A stretch of DNA of 64,000 nt, taken from contig NC_062219.1 of assembly GCF_902686445.1 (NCBI RefSeq), forward strand, positions 40,699,056 to 40,763,055, written 5' to 3'. This document shows, one piece after another, positions 34,250 to 46,010 of the stretch. Position 1 is the stretch's first letter. Every line of letters starts with the position of its first letter. Source of the stretch: Sciurus carolinensis. Lineage: Eukaryota; Chordata; Mammalia; Rodentia; Sciuridae. The notes under the pieces are model-generated. The model saw only the letters and a list, made by a program, of their open reading frames with translations, searched no databases and was not told the DNA's origin. A program made the translations under genes and the position numbers.

Positions 34250-36219
34250 ATTATCATGTTTGGGGTTTGAAAAATTCCACTAAATAAGATACGGAGTCTG
34301 GCATGGAGGAAAAGGGACTTTAAACATTCTGGAAGTCCAGCTCTTCTCCTACCCCTAAACAAAGATGCAAGACTGAACAAAATCAATGTCAAAATATAGA
34401 AGTTGGCAGAGAATGGAAAGGTCTGATGTTGCAATAACAGGTCTTGACATCTGATTAAATAAAAGTTCTGAAATCTTTTTAAAATAACAATAGAACAGTA
34501 GAACCTATTGAAAGAGAAAAAATGACTAATTCAGTGACAAACAGAAGTGAATATGTGAAAGTTATCTTAAAGTTATGAGAAAAGTTACTTCAAGAAATTG
34601 TGTTATTATGTTAGAAAATCTAGAAAATTGCCAAATACTGAGTGAGCCAAAATTAAGCAACAAATTGAATAAAGAATGTATACTTCAATGATTATCAATA
34701 ATTACTTTAAAAATTATCCAGGAAAATAAAGATCAAGCTACATAATTTAATTCAGTGTACAAAACCTTACCTAACTAGTCTTATGAAGCATAACTCCATC
34801 CCCCAAACCAAAATTTGCTCAAAAAAGCATTAAAAAGAAGAGGGGATAAATGGGAGGAGGGGAAAATGAAGGATAAAGAATGAGTAAAAACAGATTACAG
34901 GGTATTCTACTTTCAGGTGCTCTGCCACCACTTACCATTTTCTGTCATTACCACAGAGTACATGGGACCAAACCTACAACCTCATAATTGTCTCATTGAT
35001 ATTTATTGCCACTAAATATACAATATAGACTGTCGTTGACCTAAAAATCAATTTCCCATGCATTCTATACACCCACCTAAATTCTAATTACCGATAAATA
35101 TGTGTCATATTTATATATTTTCAATAATATAATAAAAAAAGCAATGGCTATCATGACCTGGAAGAAATATATACCAGTAATACAAGGATAGTTTAATATT
35201 CGGAAATCTACTCTTCCCATATTTCACAGTAACAGATGAAAGAATGAGTAAGAAATTCAATAAAAACCAAAATGGCATTAATAAGTTTTAATATGTAATT
35301 TGCTTTCTGCTTGTCTGAGCTGGAGCATCAATCTTCTCCTTCCCTCAAGGCTTATTCATTGCTCCTAGACATTCAGACTTCTATTGGAATCTTCACCCTC
35401 AGTTCACTAGTTCCCAGACTTCCAAAATACAGCACCAGCTTTCCTGGATCTCTACTTTGCAAACATTAAATTATGGAACTTTCAGCTTCTACCACCATGT
35501 GAGTCAATTCTTTCAATGAACAACGTTTCACTGAATGTTTCTACATGTCTATATTAATAAAAATAAATATGTATACATATACTTATATGCAAAGCCTGTT
35601 TAAAGGATAAATCAAATAAGTTCTAATTTAAATAACTACCAAATTGTAAAACACCTAAAATTTTCTAACAAAATCAGTGAGATCCATACACAAATAAAGT
35701 ATGATAATTTTATACAGGAACTTAAAATTCATTTGGAAAGAATGTAGAACTATCTTATTTTTGTGACAATCATAGACTTCCTTATAATTATATTTCATTT
35801 ATATATGCTTATTATGTTTACATTTTTATATTCATATATTTATTGATATATTTTATTTATATATTTTATTCTGGGAATAAAGTGTAATTTTTATATAATG
35901 TGAAATTCCAATGAAAAAAACAAATAGTCTCAGAATTATTTATTTGGTAGACTAAAGTATCAAAGAATAGCTAAGCATGCCAGAAAAATGAGTAGCATAT
36001 AAAAATATGCAAAGTGAAACAGTTATAACAATGTGGTCATATAACAGAAGAGCAAAAAGTAAAGAGATTGTCTGAAAATTCCCAGGCTGTATATGAACTT
36101 GTTCTGTAATAATACATTAAAATAATATTACAACTAATAATTTTAATAATAATGTATAATAATCATAATAACTATCAAAATAATAATAATAGTAACTTTG
36201 AAAACTATTTTGCAAAGGA
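34250..36219 (+). mobile_element. Decayed L1 ORF2 pieces mixed with unrecognised AT-rich sequence
   Basis: The clearest L1 piece is about 35150-35280, where 'ccagtaatacaaggatagttt' and 'aatattcggaaatct' match ORF2 DNA wording. 34640-34840 is also ORF2-like. From about 35285 to 35560 a different block interrupts ('cttcagcttctaccaccatg', 'tgagtcaattctttcaatga'); it resembles the 3' end of another old repeat that I cannot name. 35560-36219 is AT-rich with nothing certain. No intact frame. Confidence 0.5.
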
Positions 36220-37060
36220 AATTCCAGGAAGGATCATTTGTCATTCAACAAATGATGCTAAGAATTTTTGCCAATTGAAGTATATTTTAGAGTCTCCAAA
36301 ATTAGAAATCTAATAAATAATAAATGGATTAAAATTTTAAATAAGACTAGAGAAGACAAGTAAAAACTCCCCACAACTCAAGATGTCCTAAGCTTAAGAA
36401 TTTGGGATAAAATTACAAGGGAAAAGCAAATAGGATATGAATCTGAAAATCTTGATATGCCACCAATGTTTTGTGAAAAAAAAAGCAAAATCCGATTGGA
36501 AAACATTTAGAACAAATAAGAGAAAAGTATACTTACAGACCAACAATTAAAGATTACTATCACAACAAAACATTAGTAAGAAACATGGGTGAAAAACACA
36601 GTCAATTCATAGAAGAAACACAAATGGCAAATAAACATGAGTAAATGTTTAATTTTACTAATAATCAGAATAAGGCAAACTGAAACAAGCAAATTACATT
36701 TAAAAAATCAAATTGATAAAAGGTAACAAAAAAATCACATTTTTACGTATTTAAGAACTTAATTGATAATATGCAAAAATAACATTTACATGTTCATACA
36801 TTTTGAATAATTCCATTTTAGGAATTAATGTTAAGGAAATAACCAGAAAAGCTGTTAAGTATGAATTTATAAAATGACTAATTTCAGCATCACATTATTG
36901 TAGAATAACTGGAGTTTCTAAAAGTTAGCAGCAACAGCCTCAAATCCTTGAATAGAGGAAAAGAAACATATATTATGGTATATAACTTACAAATGCAGTC
37001 ATTAAATTTTCCATTGTACCTGTAATTATATGTAAAATGGAATACAAAATAGCATAAATA
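36220..37060 (+). mobile_element. Old L1 (L1M-type) ORF2 3' region
   Basis: Sense-strand wording follows the ORF2 end: 'aatggcaaataaacatgagta', 'actaataatcagaataaggca', 'ccattttaggaattaatgtta', 'aggaaataacc', and 'attatggtatataacttacaa' with 'catt aaattttcc'-like text. Heavily mutated with no open frame. Probably the same element as the ORF2 pieces at 34.6-35.3 kb. Confidence 0.75.
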
Positions 37061-37131
37061 GTATGACATCAAATTATTAAATTATTTAGCCATAAATATT
37101 TATTGCTTATATATTTTGTATAGATGTATAA

Positions 37132-37133
<2 letters not shown>

Positions 37134-37170
<37 letters not shown>
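37134..37170. repeat. (CA)n microsatellite
   Basis: Around 18 CA units followed by TATATATGTG. The 76-codon frame reading His-Thr repeats across it is not a gene. Confidence 0.97.
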
Positions 37171-37175
<5 letters not shown>

Positions 37176-38484
37176 GTGTAGAGAGAAAAGACCAAACAAT
37201 TATCCCATCACATCTGTCCTTCCTTGGTTGGATTACAAGTTGTTTTTCTTTTCTTCCTTACAACCTTATGAATTTTTACTATTTTCTAGAGTCAAATTTT
37301 TTTATTGTCCGAAGAAATATTAAAACATTTTATAAGCCCATTCAACTTTCATGATCCTTTTTTCAGCTTAAAATTTTTGTGTCTCATTGTAATAAGAATC
37401 AATATTCTGGAAAAATACATTTCTAGAACAGTGAGTTATATTTTAAAATTGCATTAGTAATTTTGTTTCTAAGAAATTATTTCACTTAGAGACTAAATAA
37501 GCCCCTCCAGGCTGTGTATTAACTACACTGATTCATGGAGCCACTGAAATGTATTCAGTCATGATGGTGTATGATCTCCAGTTCCCCTAACCAGGCCTTT
37601 GCCTAGTTAGTAGCATAATAAACAGATGGGCACACTCCTGAGATAAGCATCTAGCATTCAAAGATAAAAGATTACTTAGATCAACAAGACAATCTGGAAT
37701 GTTTCTCATGTGATTTTTAAATCAGAAATAGTTTATAATCTACAGATTTGCAGACACAATAATATACAACAAAGTCACAAAACAGAATTCAGAAATTCAG
37801 GCCAGAACTCAGCAGAAGAGGAAAAGAAAACACCTCTTTTCACGAAGCCCAGCAATATAGTAGCTCTAAATGTTTGTTTCGGTAGAAAAGGAGGTATCCA
37901 GCAACCCAGTGCTGATGGCCAGTGTTAAAACCTGGGGTGCAACCAACAATCTCTTAGACTGTGAAATTGGCATCCAGGAGACGACACATTCCCTTGGAGG
38001 ATTTTCATGGAAGAAATTGAAAAGAAGCAGATGGCATAATATGAGCAAATTTTTTCTTACTCCTCTGTCAAAAATTTATTTTAACCAAACGAAATTTGAA
38101 AACAGGAAAAAGGCAAAAATGATCAGCCATAAGACACAAAGAGGATCTATGTAAATAGTGTGCATCACAAATAGTAAGCTCTAGACAGGCTGAAGAGTAC
38201 CACAGTACTGCTTATAAACACCTGGACATAATTACAGGCAGAAGGAAAGACAAAAAATGGCCCTACCCTCACACAGGAGTCACTGAGTTCACCTGTCTCC
38301 CACCACTGATCTATTCCCCATCAATAGAACCTGTCAACTCTACCCTCAAATAATTTCTGAATCTACCTATTTCTTTCCAACTCCAATACCTTTTCAGTGT
38401 AGACTAAAGAAATGTCATCCTAGACGATCTTCCTCTTTCTACACCTGCCCACATTTTCCATAAAATTTTCAAAGGAAATCTTCA
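37171..38484. other. Unrecognised sequence with two overlapping open frames
   Basis: No named repeat. Frames at 37710-37928 (72 codons) and 37870-38154 (94 codons) overlap in different phases, as a once-continuous frame with a shift would. I recognise no domain (text includes 'KTWGATNNLLDCEIGIQET' and a Lys/Arg-rich C-terminal part). Could be chance, decayed pseudogene or old LTR-element sequence. Confidence 0.4.
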
Positions 38485-39000
38485 AAAAATATAAAGCAGA
38501 TCATGTCAATGCCCTGCTTAAACTTCTCCTGTGGCTTCCTGTGACTCTTAAAGTGAAAATTGCAAAATCTTCTCTCATGGCCTACAAGGTCCTTCAGTAT
38601 TTGACCCTGCATAACTCTGAATTTCATCTTTTGTTCAAACACTTCAAACACAATGCCTGCTTTCCAATCTTCTAACACATATCAGCCTCATGCTGCCCTT
38701 TGCACCTGAGTTCCCTCTTCTTGGAGTACATTTTCCCAGATTCCCTTTGCTTGGCTTTCTTATCATCCGTGGCTCAGGGAGGTCTTCAAGTAGAAGTAAC
38801 TCTAGTGCTCTAGATCACTCCATTCCATTTTCTTCAGTATTTACTGTATGACGTTTCCTGGTTTACTCATTAGAGGTAGACATTATCTTACCCGCCAGAA
38901 GGTATGCTCAATCATACCAGAGAACTTGTCTGTTTTGTTCAAAGATTTAACTTTAGCACCAAAAATAGTACCTAGCACAAATTCAATCCTTCAAAAATAG
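38485..39000 (+). mobile_element. L2 LINE 3' part
   Basis: It shows L2 wording in order: 'cagatcatgtcaatgccctgc', 'ttaaacttctcctgtggcttc', 'catggcctacaaggtccttca', 'tttgcacctgagttccctctt', 'cttggagtacattttccc', then the 3'UTR 'aaaatagtacctagcacaaat'. Sense orientation. The frame is destroyed, as usual for this extinct mammalian LINE. Confidence 0.88.
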
Positions 39001-39899
39001 CCATTGAAAGAATTAAGACAATGTTAAGGAAAATGATTTGTAATATCAGAATGCTTGAAAATCCAGTAATAATTTTAGATGTTAAAACAAGGATCCACTT
39101 CTTGGAGAAGTAAAAATAGTATAGAGCCCCATAATTAATTACACTTACCTTTTAGAGAATGTCAATAATGATACAACTTATGATCATCTTTTCGTTTTAT
39201 TGCTCCATAATTGAAAATTTAAAGATTATGAGTGCATAAGATGGAAGCAATCTTGTTTTAAGCATGTGTAATGATTATCATCTTTGTGTTAGCTCTACTG
39301 GGTTCATGGCAACTATGCATGCTGTCATAGCTAATTTTTACAAAATGATGAAGCGGGTCAACAGTGGTCTACTCATGTCCCTAATATTCTTTGACTATTA
39401 CTGTGAATATGTCCAAACATCAGCTCACATGGCTTTTCACAGGAGAGTTGCCACAAGTTACTAGATCCCACCTTTCCTCAGTCCTCTGATAGCCTGGGAA
39501 GTTATGCCCTCCTGGGACCATCCTTATGCAAGAACCAAAGACCACAAAAGTTTAAGCAATCTGGCTTAACAGCTAGTGACAGAGAAACACTAACGTGTGC
39601 CCTGCTTGTGTCTAAACTTTCCTAGTGGCACTATATGTGATAGGACTCCCTTGTTTGTCCTTCTTCCTTGCTAGGTCCACTTCTTCTCTTTTCTATCATT
39701 TTTTTCTGGGACTACATCCTAATAAGTTGCACTCACATGAATCCTCATCTAAGGATCTGCAAAATGAAATATGAAAAATAGTATTAAAATAGCTATAATT
39801 GTTAGAGATGCTGCCTAAACTGTATAATACTGTGGGTACTCAGGGAGTAATAATGTGAACAACTTAAAAAGATGCCAAAATGGAAATAGACACCCCAAT
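39001..39899. other. Unrecognised sequence, no gene seen
   Basis: A 66-codon frame at 39264-39464 has no recognised motif. No named repeat. Confidence 0.5.
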
Positions 39900-40760
39900 G
39901 ATGGAAGACTGAAGTGAAAAAAAATCTCCACTTCTAAGAAAAGCAAATATAAATTATAGAACAAATATTATGAGCATGTTTCATATGAGACTATGACAAG
40001 AAATTCAATCAGCACTCATATTCCAAGAAAAAACTTGGCATTATAACAAAAATACCAGCAAATGAATGGTCATTTATATATTTTTTAATTAAGTGAAATG
40101 TTTAATTAGAAAATAATAATGGCATTGGACATTTGAACTGCAACATTAGAAGCTAAAGACTAGAAATGAAATAGACTTGAAATTCTGAGGGGAAATTACC
40201 TCCATACTAGAATACTATATCCAGGCAACTATTAATTGTAGCAAGAGACATTTCATTCATGAAAAGTGCCAAGATACATGTCTTTTCTCAGAAAGTTCAG
40301 AGATCTGTATCCCATTGAGACAAGAGGACAAATAAAGCCAGAAGAAGAAATGAAGTATCAAAAACAGGATCCAAGTGGAGATAGAAGGTAAGGATGGTCT
40401 CCAGGAAATAATGATTATAGAGTTTGACTCTGAAGCTGACCTGCAAAGAAGCCAACTCAGACTATGGTCAATGGAATGTTTCAACAAAGTATCTCCAAGA
40501 AGAAGCCACTGAAGACACTCATAGTGGAAAGAGATATCAACTTTTGAAAAAGAATTTGGGGATGAAGTGGTGAACCATAGAAATGAATCATTCACAAAAG
40601 GAAGCAACAGCACTGAAAGAAAAATCTACACAGTGCATCTGTGACTAGTTTATGGTCACAAAAACAGGACAGCTCAATACTGATCTAACCAAAGGTATAA
40701 TTGGTAAGATGGAATATTGAAAAGTTGACAGAAATGATAGCAAAAGTGGAGATAATTTCT
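39900..40760 (+). mobile_element. Probable HAL1/old L1-like 3' segment
   Basis: The order 'gaaattacctccatactagaa', 'tactatatccaggcaactatt', 'agagacatttcattcatgaaa' and then 'gaagccactgaagacactcat' resembles the 3' half of HAL1 (half-L1) elements. Diverged, so the family is tentative. The 118-codon minus-strand frame at 40257-40613, the second-longest in the window, lies antisense inside this block and is not supported as a gene. Confidence 0.5.
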
Positions 40761-41159
40761 CATTCTTTATAGTGAGAAATCAAGAGATGATGTTTAAAAC
40801 AAAGTTCAAGTAGCATCAATGGAAACATACTACTGAAAACATAAAGCAAACATTAATAAAAATGGTGGAAAGGGTTTAAGTAATTTCTTCTGAGAATTGG
40901 AAACAAACACATACAGATTGGGTAGTAAAAAGTGCTTGTTTCATGTACATATAACTGGTAATTTGGCACATTAAAAAAGAAAAAAAAGAGCTTTGGGCAA
41001 TTTCTCTCTGATCTAATATATGAGTACTTAGCATGTATTTTCATCACTGGAAAGAGTGATTCATTATAGCTGATTAATTCAAACAAATACGTATAGGGCA
41101 CCAATCAAGGGTGAAGTCTTTGAATAAATGATCTGAAACAAAAAACTCTAGATTCCCAA
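40761..41159. other. Unrecognised sequence
   Basis: No named repeat. The 83-codon minus-strand frame at 40853-41104 has no recognised motif. Confidence 0.5.
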
Positions 41160-41385
41160 ATAACAATACACTGACATTTATCCAGTGTTTATTATGTATA
41201 TGTAATACAATGTTATGCATACATTACTTAATTCTCAATACTACTTGGAATTACTATAATTGTCCCCATATTATAGGGAATAAAACTAAAGTTTATATAA
41301 TATCAATCTTTGCTGAAACTCTCACACCCAGAAAATGATAGTACCAGGATTTTTCTCCCAGAAATCCACAAGGCTCATTAGTCTG
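41160..41385 (-). repeat. MIR SINE fragment
   Basis: The plus strand reads 'ttatccagtgtttattatgta', 'ttgtccccatattatagggaa', 'taaaactaaagttta', matching the reverse complement of MIR 3' and core regions. Confidence 0.65.
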
Positions 41386-41409
41386 TAACCTTCACATCTC
41401 TATAGAAAT

Positions 41410-41715
41410 CTCCCCATCTAATGACAATTCCATGGCCACTCTGTTGAGATGGAAACAAACTTCCATCTCCCACCCTGGCTCCCAACCCACCCAAAATACA
41501 AGCTTCCCCTAACCTTAGGGCTGCTTATTTTCTCTATAGCACTTCACCAACTGAAATACCATATGGTTTCTTTATATTGTCTATTATCTGCCTCATCGCT
41601 TACATGGAAGTTCCTGAAGAGTAAGGATTTGGGGCTCTTTTCTTACCTGTTTTATCACCAGTGTTCAGATGAGCATCTGGCATAGAACAGAGTCAAAAAT
41701 AATTGTTGAATTTAG
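41410..41715 (+). mobile_element. L2 LINE 3' end fragment
   Basis: The 3' part reads 'catggaagttcctgaagagta', 'aggatttggggctctttt' and 'gagcatctggcatagaacaga' with 'aataattgttgaattta'. This is the L2 3'UTR pattern ending 'ggcacatagtaggtgctcaat'-like. Sense orientation. Confidence 0.7.
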
Positions 41716-42976
41716 TGAAAATTCCTGACTCTGCAATCTGAGGTCTTTACCAACATGCTACATTGGCAACTCTACTTTCACTGTAAAATGTTGTAGAGAT
41801 TATCATATTTTAACAAAATACTTGCATTTCTCACAAAAAGTCAATGTGGAAGAAATACTTCCATGGAAAATCAGAAAATACTATGAGTCCATAAAGGCAA
41901 TCACCTTTTCCTGTGTATAAGAATGGCTTTTAGGACAATCTCTTCACAGTTGGTGGATTTATTTTGGTTTTCACCTTAACTATTCAACACTATTGACTCT
42001 TCCTGAAAACTAGTCATAAGCAAATGCCTTATTGTAGTAAGTGGGTGCCATGAGTAGACAAGTCCCTTGTGAGGGAGTTTGTAGTAAGTAAGCTAGGTAG
42101 AAAGACGTATGTTCCCTCGAAGTCCTTCCATTAGAAAACACAAAGCACAGTCAAGAAATGGATATGAATCCAATCAAATAACTTAAAATGCATCTCTATA
42201 AATACAGAACTATGCGATTTATTCAGCTCAAATTCAATGTTGGGGTGTCACTATGATCTTCCTATTCTTTCTCTGTATACAAGGTGTAATGCAGAACGGA
42301 TGTAATAGTAATGAGATAATAATTAAGCTTTCAGGTTCATTCACAAGTTACACAATCTCAGAGTTCTCAAAGGGGGTTTAAAGGTTGCAGAAGGGAATTC
42401 ACTCATTTGTAGCTAGTCTCAAAGATGAAAAGTGTATAAGCCTCTCCAGTTTTATAGCTATAAAGAGCTAATGAACAATGCAATAATGTCAGCAGAATTA
42501 GATTACCTTTGCATCTCGAACACACTGAACACTTGTTGATAAGAGGTCAATTAAGGTCAAGGAAAGAACACGTGTGGACCTATTTAATGGATACAGTCAC
42601 TGGCTTTAATGACAAATAAAGACACTGAAAGCAAATTTCGTTTTCTAAAGTGTGTCTTTTCCATTTTGTTAAAAGCCTATCTTCCTGTTTCTCAATTTGC
42701 ATTTAAAGAGCTTTATATTAGAATTAAATAAACTAACTCCTTAGGGTCTTCTAATTCTTTGTATTTTTTAGAATTTAAAGATGATGAATCAATAACAGTT
42801 TATTCATGTCATGAAAATTCCTTTTGACAAATTGTTAAACCTGAATAGGTTGTTTTCTTTCTTTTCCGTTTATCCTTTTTCTTATTTTAAAACTACTTAA
42901 AATCTCCAAAATAAAAATAAGAGCTGATCAAATGTTTTCCATCACTATCTTATCATTATTACTATTTTCTAATATT
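41716..42976. other. Unrecognised sequence, no gene seen
   Basis: About 1.3 kb with no named repeat or exon. 42961-42976 is the left target duplication of the next SINE. Confidence 0.5.
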
Positions 42977-43112
42977 TTTTAAATTTTTTTTAGTTGTAGA
43001 TGGACACAATACCTTTATTTTATTTGCTAATTTTTATGTGGTGCTGAGGATTGAACCCAGTGCCTCACACATGCTAGGTAAGTGCTCTACCACTACACTA
43101 CAGCCCCGCCCC
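42977..43112 (-). mobile_element. Tailed ID SINE
   Basis: The plus strand shows the antisense tail 'tagttgtagatggacacaat' (42991-43010), an A/T-rich linker and the antisense ID body 'gctgaggattgaacccagtg' to 'ctacactacagcccc'. A perfect 16-bp target duplication 'actattttctaatatt' flanks it at 42961-42976 and 43113-43128. The tail matches the SINE at 24254-24435. Confidence 0.95.
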
Positions 43113-43128
43113 ACTATTTTCTAATATT

Positions 43129-44195
43129 ACTCAAAGTTCTGACTATACGTTATAGTAGCATGTGGTGAAGTAACCATGTATACATAAAATGGGAAATATC
43201 TTAAACGTAAGGTAATTTGGTTTGCTATCAGCTTTTCTCTGTTTATATTAGTAATACAAAGTAAAAGACTTGCAAATAATTTTGAAATCTGAATAACCTC
43301 TAAGCATCCTATTTGACTGTTCACATTTATCAAATTAGTGATATTACTAACAAACTCTATGCATGTTTTACTGAAAAAAAAAAAAACACAAACTCGCCTG
43401 GGAACTACATTTTGTTTGTAATAAGCTTATGATACAATACCATAGCAGTTTCATAATAAAAATGAATAAGTATTAAAATACTTCTAATGGCAAAACAATG
43501 TGGGAAAGATACTCCTATTAAAGCAGACTTTGTGCATACATATATTCCAAACTTTCATTAATTTATCTCATCCATCAGACTTTTTTTTTAATCTTAATTG
43601 AGAATCTACTTAGTCCAGCAGGCACTGAGCAATGTTGGTGGGTTAGAGATTTATGCAACAGAACTTTGCCCCCAAGGTAACAAGAGTAAGTCAACCATTA
43701 GTATTCAGTGTAACTGTGAATAAGAGAAGGATGCTCAAATACTGCAAAAGCTCTCATTTCAACTACATGTAGGGCTGGAGAAAGCAGCTGGGATGGAGTG
43801 TGCTTAGAGAAAACTTCAACGAAGAGGAAATGCTTGAGCTATATCTTAAATGATAAAGTGAAGGTCAAAAAGTGTATTCTTCTGTGGGAAACGGTTTACA
43901 CAAAGACACATTTTCAATAGTGTAAAAAATCTGGAAACCATATAATTACTAATATAAAACATTTTTGAGTACCCATTTATATACCAGACATACTGAAACC
44001 CATTCATTTAATACAACAATATTGTAAGTAAATGCTTTTTTCTCATTCTTTTTAGAAAGAAAGTCTTAGGCTATATAACATGTGCAAGTCCCTAGAATTT
44101 AGTATTGAACTCAAAGGAGATCTGATTTCACAACCTTGGCTCTTTGCCAGTCAACCAATATTAGCCCTTCTTAAGCCCATAAAAGCAAAGTGGCA
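43129..44195. other. Unrecognised sequence, no gene seen
   Basis: No named repeat with confidence. 43590-43870 has the general look of an old interspersed repeat ('ccagcaggcactgagcaatgt', 'cttgagctatatcttaaatga'). Confidence 0.45.
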
Positions 44196-44320
44196 AGCCA
44201 GACATAGTGGTGCACATGTCCCAAGTACTCAAGAAACTAAGGTAGGAGGATCACTTGAGCCCATGAGCTCAAGACCAGCCTGGGCAACACACAGAGACTC
44301 TGTCTTGAAAAATAAAAATG
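44196..44320 (+). mobile_element. B1/Alu-like 7SL-derived monomer
   Basis: The text 'agccagacatagtggtgcaca', 'aaggtaggaggatcacttgag', 'agaccagcctgggcaacacac', 'agactctgtcttgaaaaat' is a 7SL-derived monomer (FLAM/proto-B1 type). There is no ID half after it, so it predates or is separate from the composite B1-dID family. It underlies most of the 101-codon frame at 44080-44385, which is not a gene. Confidence 0.88.
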
Positions 44321-45755
44321 TAAAATGTCAAAATAATGATATAGTACACACTGTCAAGGAACAGGGACTTGTTCCTAATAAGTAACCACTAACAAACTTT
44401 AAGACAAGGAACTATATATATGTAACAGAAAAGATGCTACAAAATTCCAAGGGATAGTAGATAAAACCAAGGGTGAAATGAAGGATGAAAGATACCTCAC
44501 ATCAAGAGATTTTCCAGGACCTAAAGTCAAGAAAACTCAGTAGCTGGTTAGACACGAATGGTTGGAAAGACAACTGAGGTGTCTCCCTGACTTTGCTTGG
44601 GGACAGACCAATGACACTTTGGAGGAAGAAGGAAAACCTAGATAGGAATAGGAAGTCATTTAGGCACACAGCATTTAAAAAGCCACAGTTATAAACTAAC
44701 TCAGCATGGAAGAGTATGAAAATTTTAGAAATAAGAAAGAGGAATGGCAAAAGTAGAACCCTAAATGGGGTTGCTGAAAGAAGAAATATTAATTTAAAAA
44801 AAGAAAAATGTAAAATGAAGCAACCCAGAGAGGGTAAAGCAAATGAGAGGAAGTAATGCTATCTTAACTCTGGGTAAAGAGAAACTATTAATATGAGGCC
44901 ATTAAATATTGTTCAGAAAATAAATGAGGCAAGTAAGTTTGTGTATCATATTTGCTAATTGAGATCCCATTTTGTTTCCTTAAAGCCATTCAAATATTTG
45001 AGAAGGAGATTATAATAAGTTGAAGAAGGAATGAGACTTGATGCACTAAAAATAACTGCAATTGTTCTTTTTAAGAATCTTATATGCCATGCTAAAAGAA
45101 AGAGGGTAAAAGTCAGCTGAGGATGGAGATTAAGGGAAGAGGAAAAAAGAGTCAGTGTGAAGGAGAAATTAAAGGTTCAAGAGAGAAAAGAAATTAAATG
45201 AGTGAAGGCCTTGAGTGAAATTAATGAGGGAAATTTTCCTCTAGCTACTTCTTCCACAGGGAAAAGTCAGCTCTACCCAAGCAATAAATCATATTATTGG
45301 TTTGCACTAAAGAGATAAGACTTCAAAACCACCTGAAGTACCCTTCTTAGGCATGCTTGGCAATGACTCATGCTCTACAATTTCACAGAGTAAGATTATT
45401 ATATAATAAAACATAAAAGAGAAAACATTTTGGTACATTGTTAATTTAAAATTTTAGAATAATTGCCTTATGTACTTATGATTTTCCAGTGAACTAAATA
45501 TTTGCCATCACTTCCATCACTAAAACTTATTCATGCACTTCTGTTTTCTCTATATTTAACAGCTTTTCTTCTCTTTGATTGTCCCAATCACTATTGATGT
45601 TGGCACAATGGCAGTGGATTGACACAAAATCATGGAACTACATGATTCCTGAAAGGTGACCTAATATATTAAGCCAACTCAAACTCTGAAGTTTATTCCC
45701 AGTTATTTTTAAAAGCAAGTGGTAGAATTGTTAATGTTAATATTATACATTTTAT
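44321..45755. other. Unrecognised sequence, no gene seen
   Basis: Purine-rich for long stretches (about 44450-45230). No named repeat and no plausible exon. 45742-45755 is the left target duplication of the next SINE. Confidence 0.5.
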
Positions 45756-45996
45756 TAGCCAGGTCCAGTGGCACATGCCTACAATCCCAGTGCCTCCGGA
45801 GGCTGAGGCAGGAGAATAGTTAGTTTAAAGCCAGACTCAGCAACTTATTGAGGCCCTAAACAACTCAGTGAGACCCTGTCTCTAAATAAAATAATTTTTA
45901 AAAAGGGCTGAGGATGTAGCTCAGTGGTATAAGCATCCCTGGGTTCCATCCCTGGTACCAAAAAAAAAAAAAAAAAAAGAAAAGAAAAAAAAAAGG
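45756..45996 (+). mobile_element. B1-dID composite SINE, intact ends
   Basis: The B1 half 'agccaggtccagtggcacatg' leads through 'ggaggctgaggcaggagaata' and 'gaccctgtctctaaataaaat' to the ID half 'gggctgaggatgtagctcagt' with 'gggttccatccctggtacc' and a long A tail interrupted by single G's. A perfect 14-bp target duplication 'attatacattttat' lies at 45742-45755 and 45997-46010. This is the best-preserved composite SINE here. Confidence 0.95.
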
Positions 45997-46010
45997 ATTA
46001 TACATTTTAT

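Noticed and set aside
37124..37354. Frame with a His-Thr repeat
   Set aside because: It is the translation of a CA microsatellite.
40257..40613. 118-codon minus-strand frame
   Set aside because: It is antisense within a HAL1/L1-like block. It is hydrophobic by composition but shows no recognisable domain.
44080..44385. 101-codon plus-strand frame
   Set aside because: Most of it translates a 7SL-derived monomer SINE.
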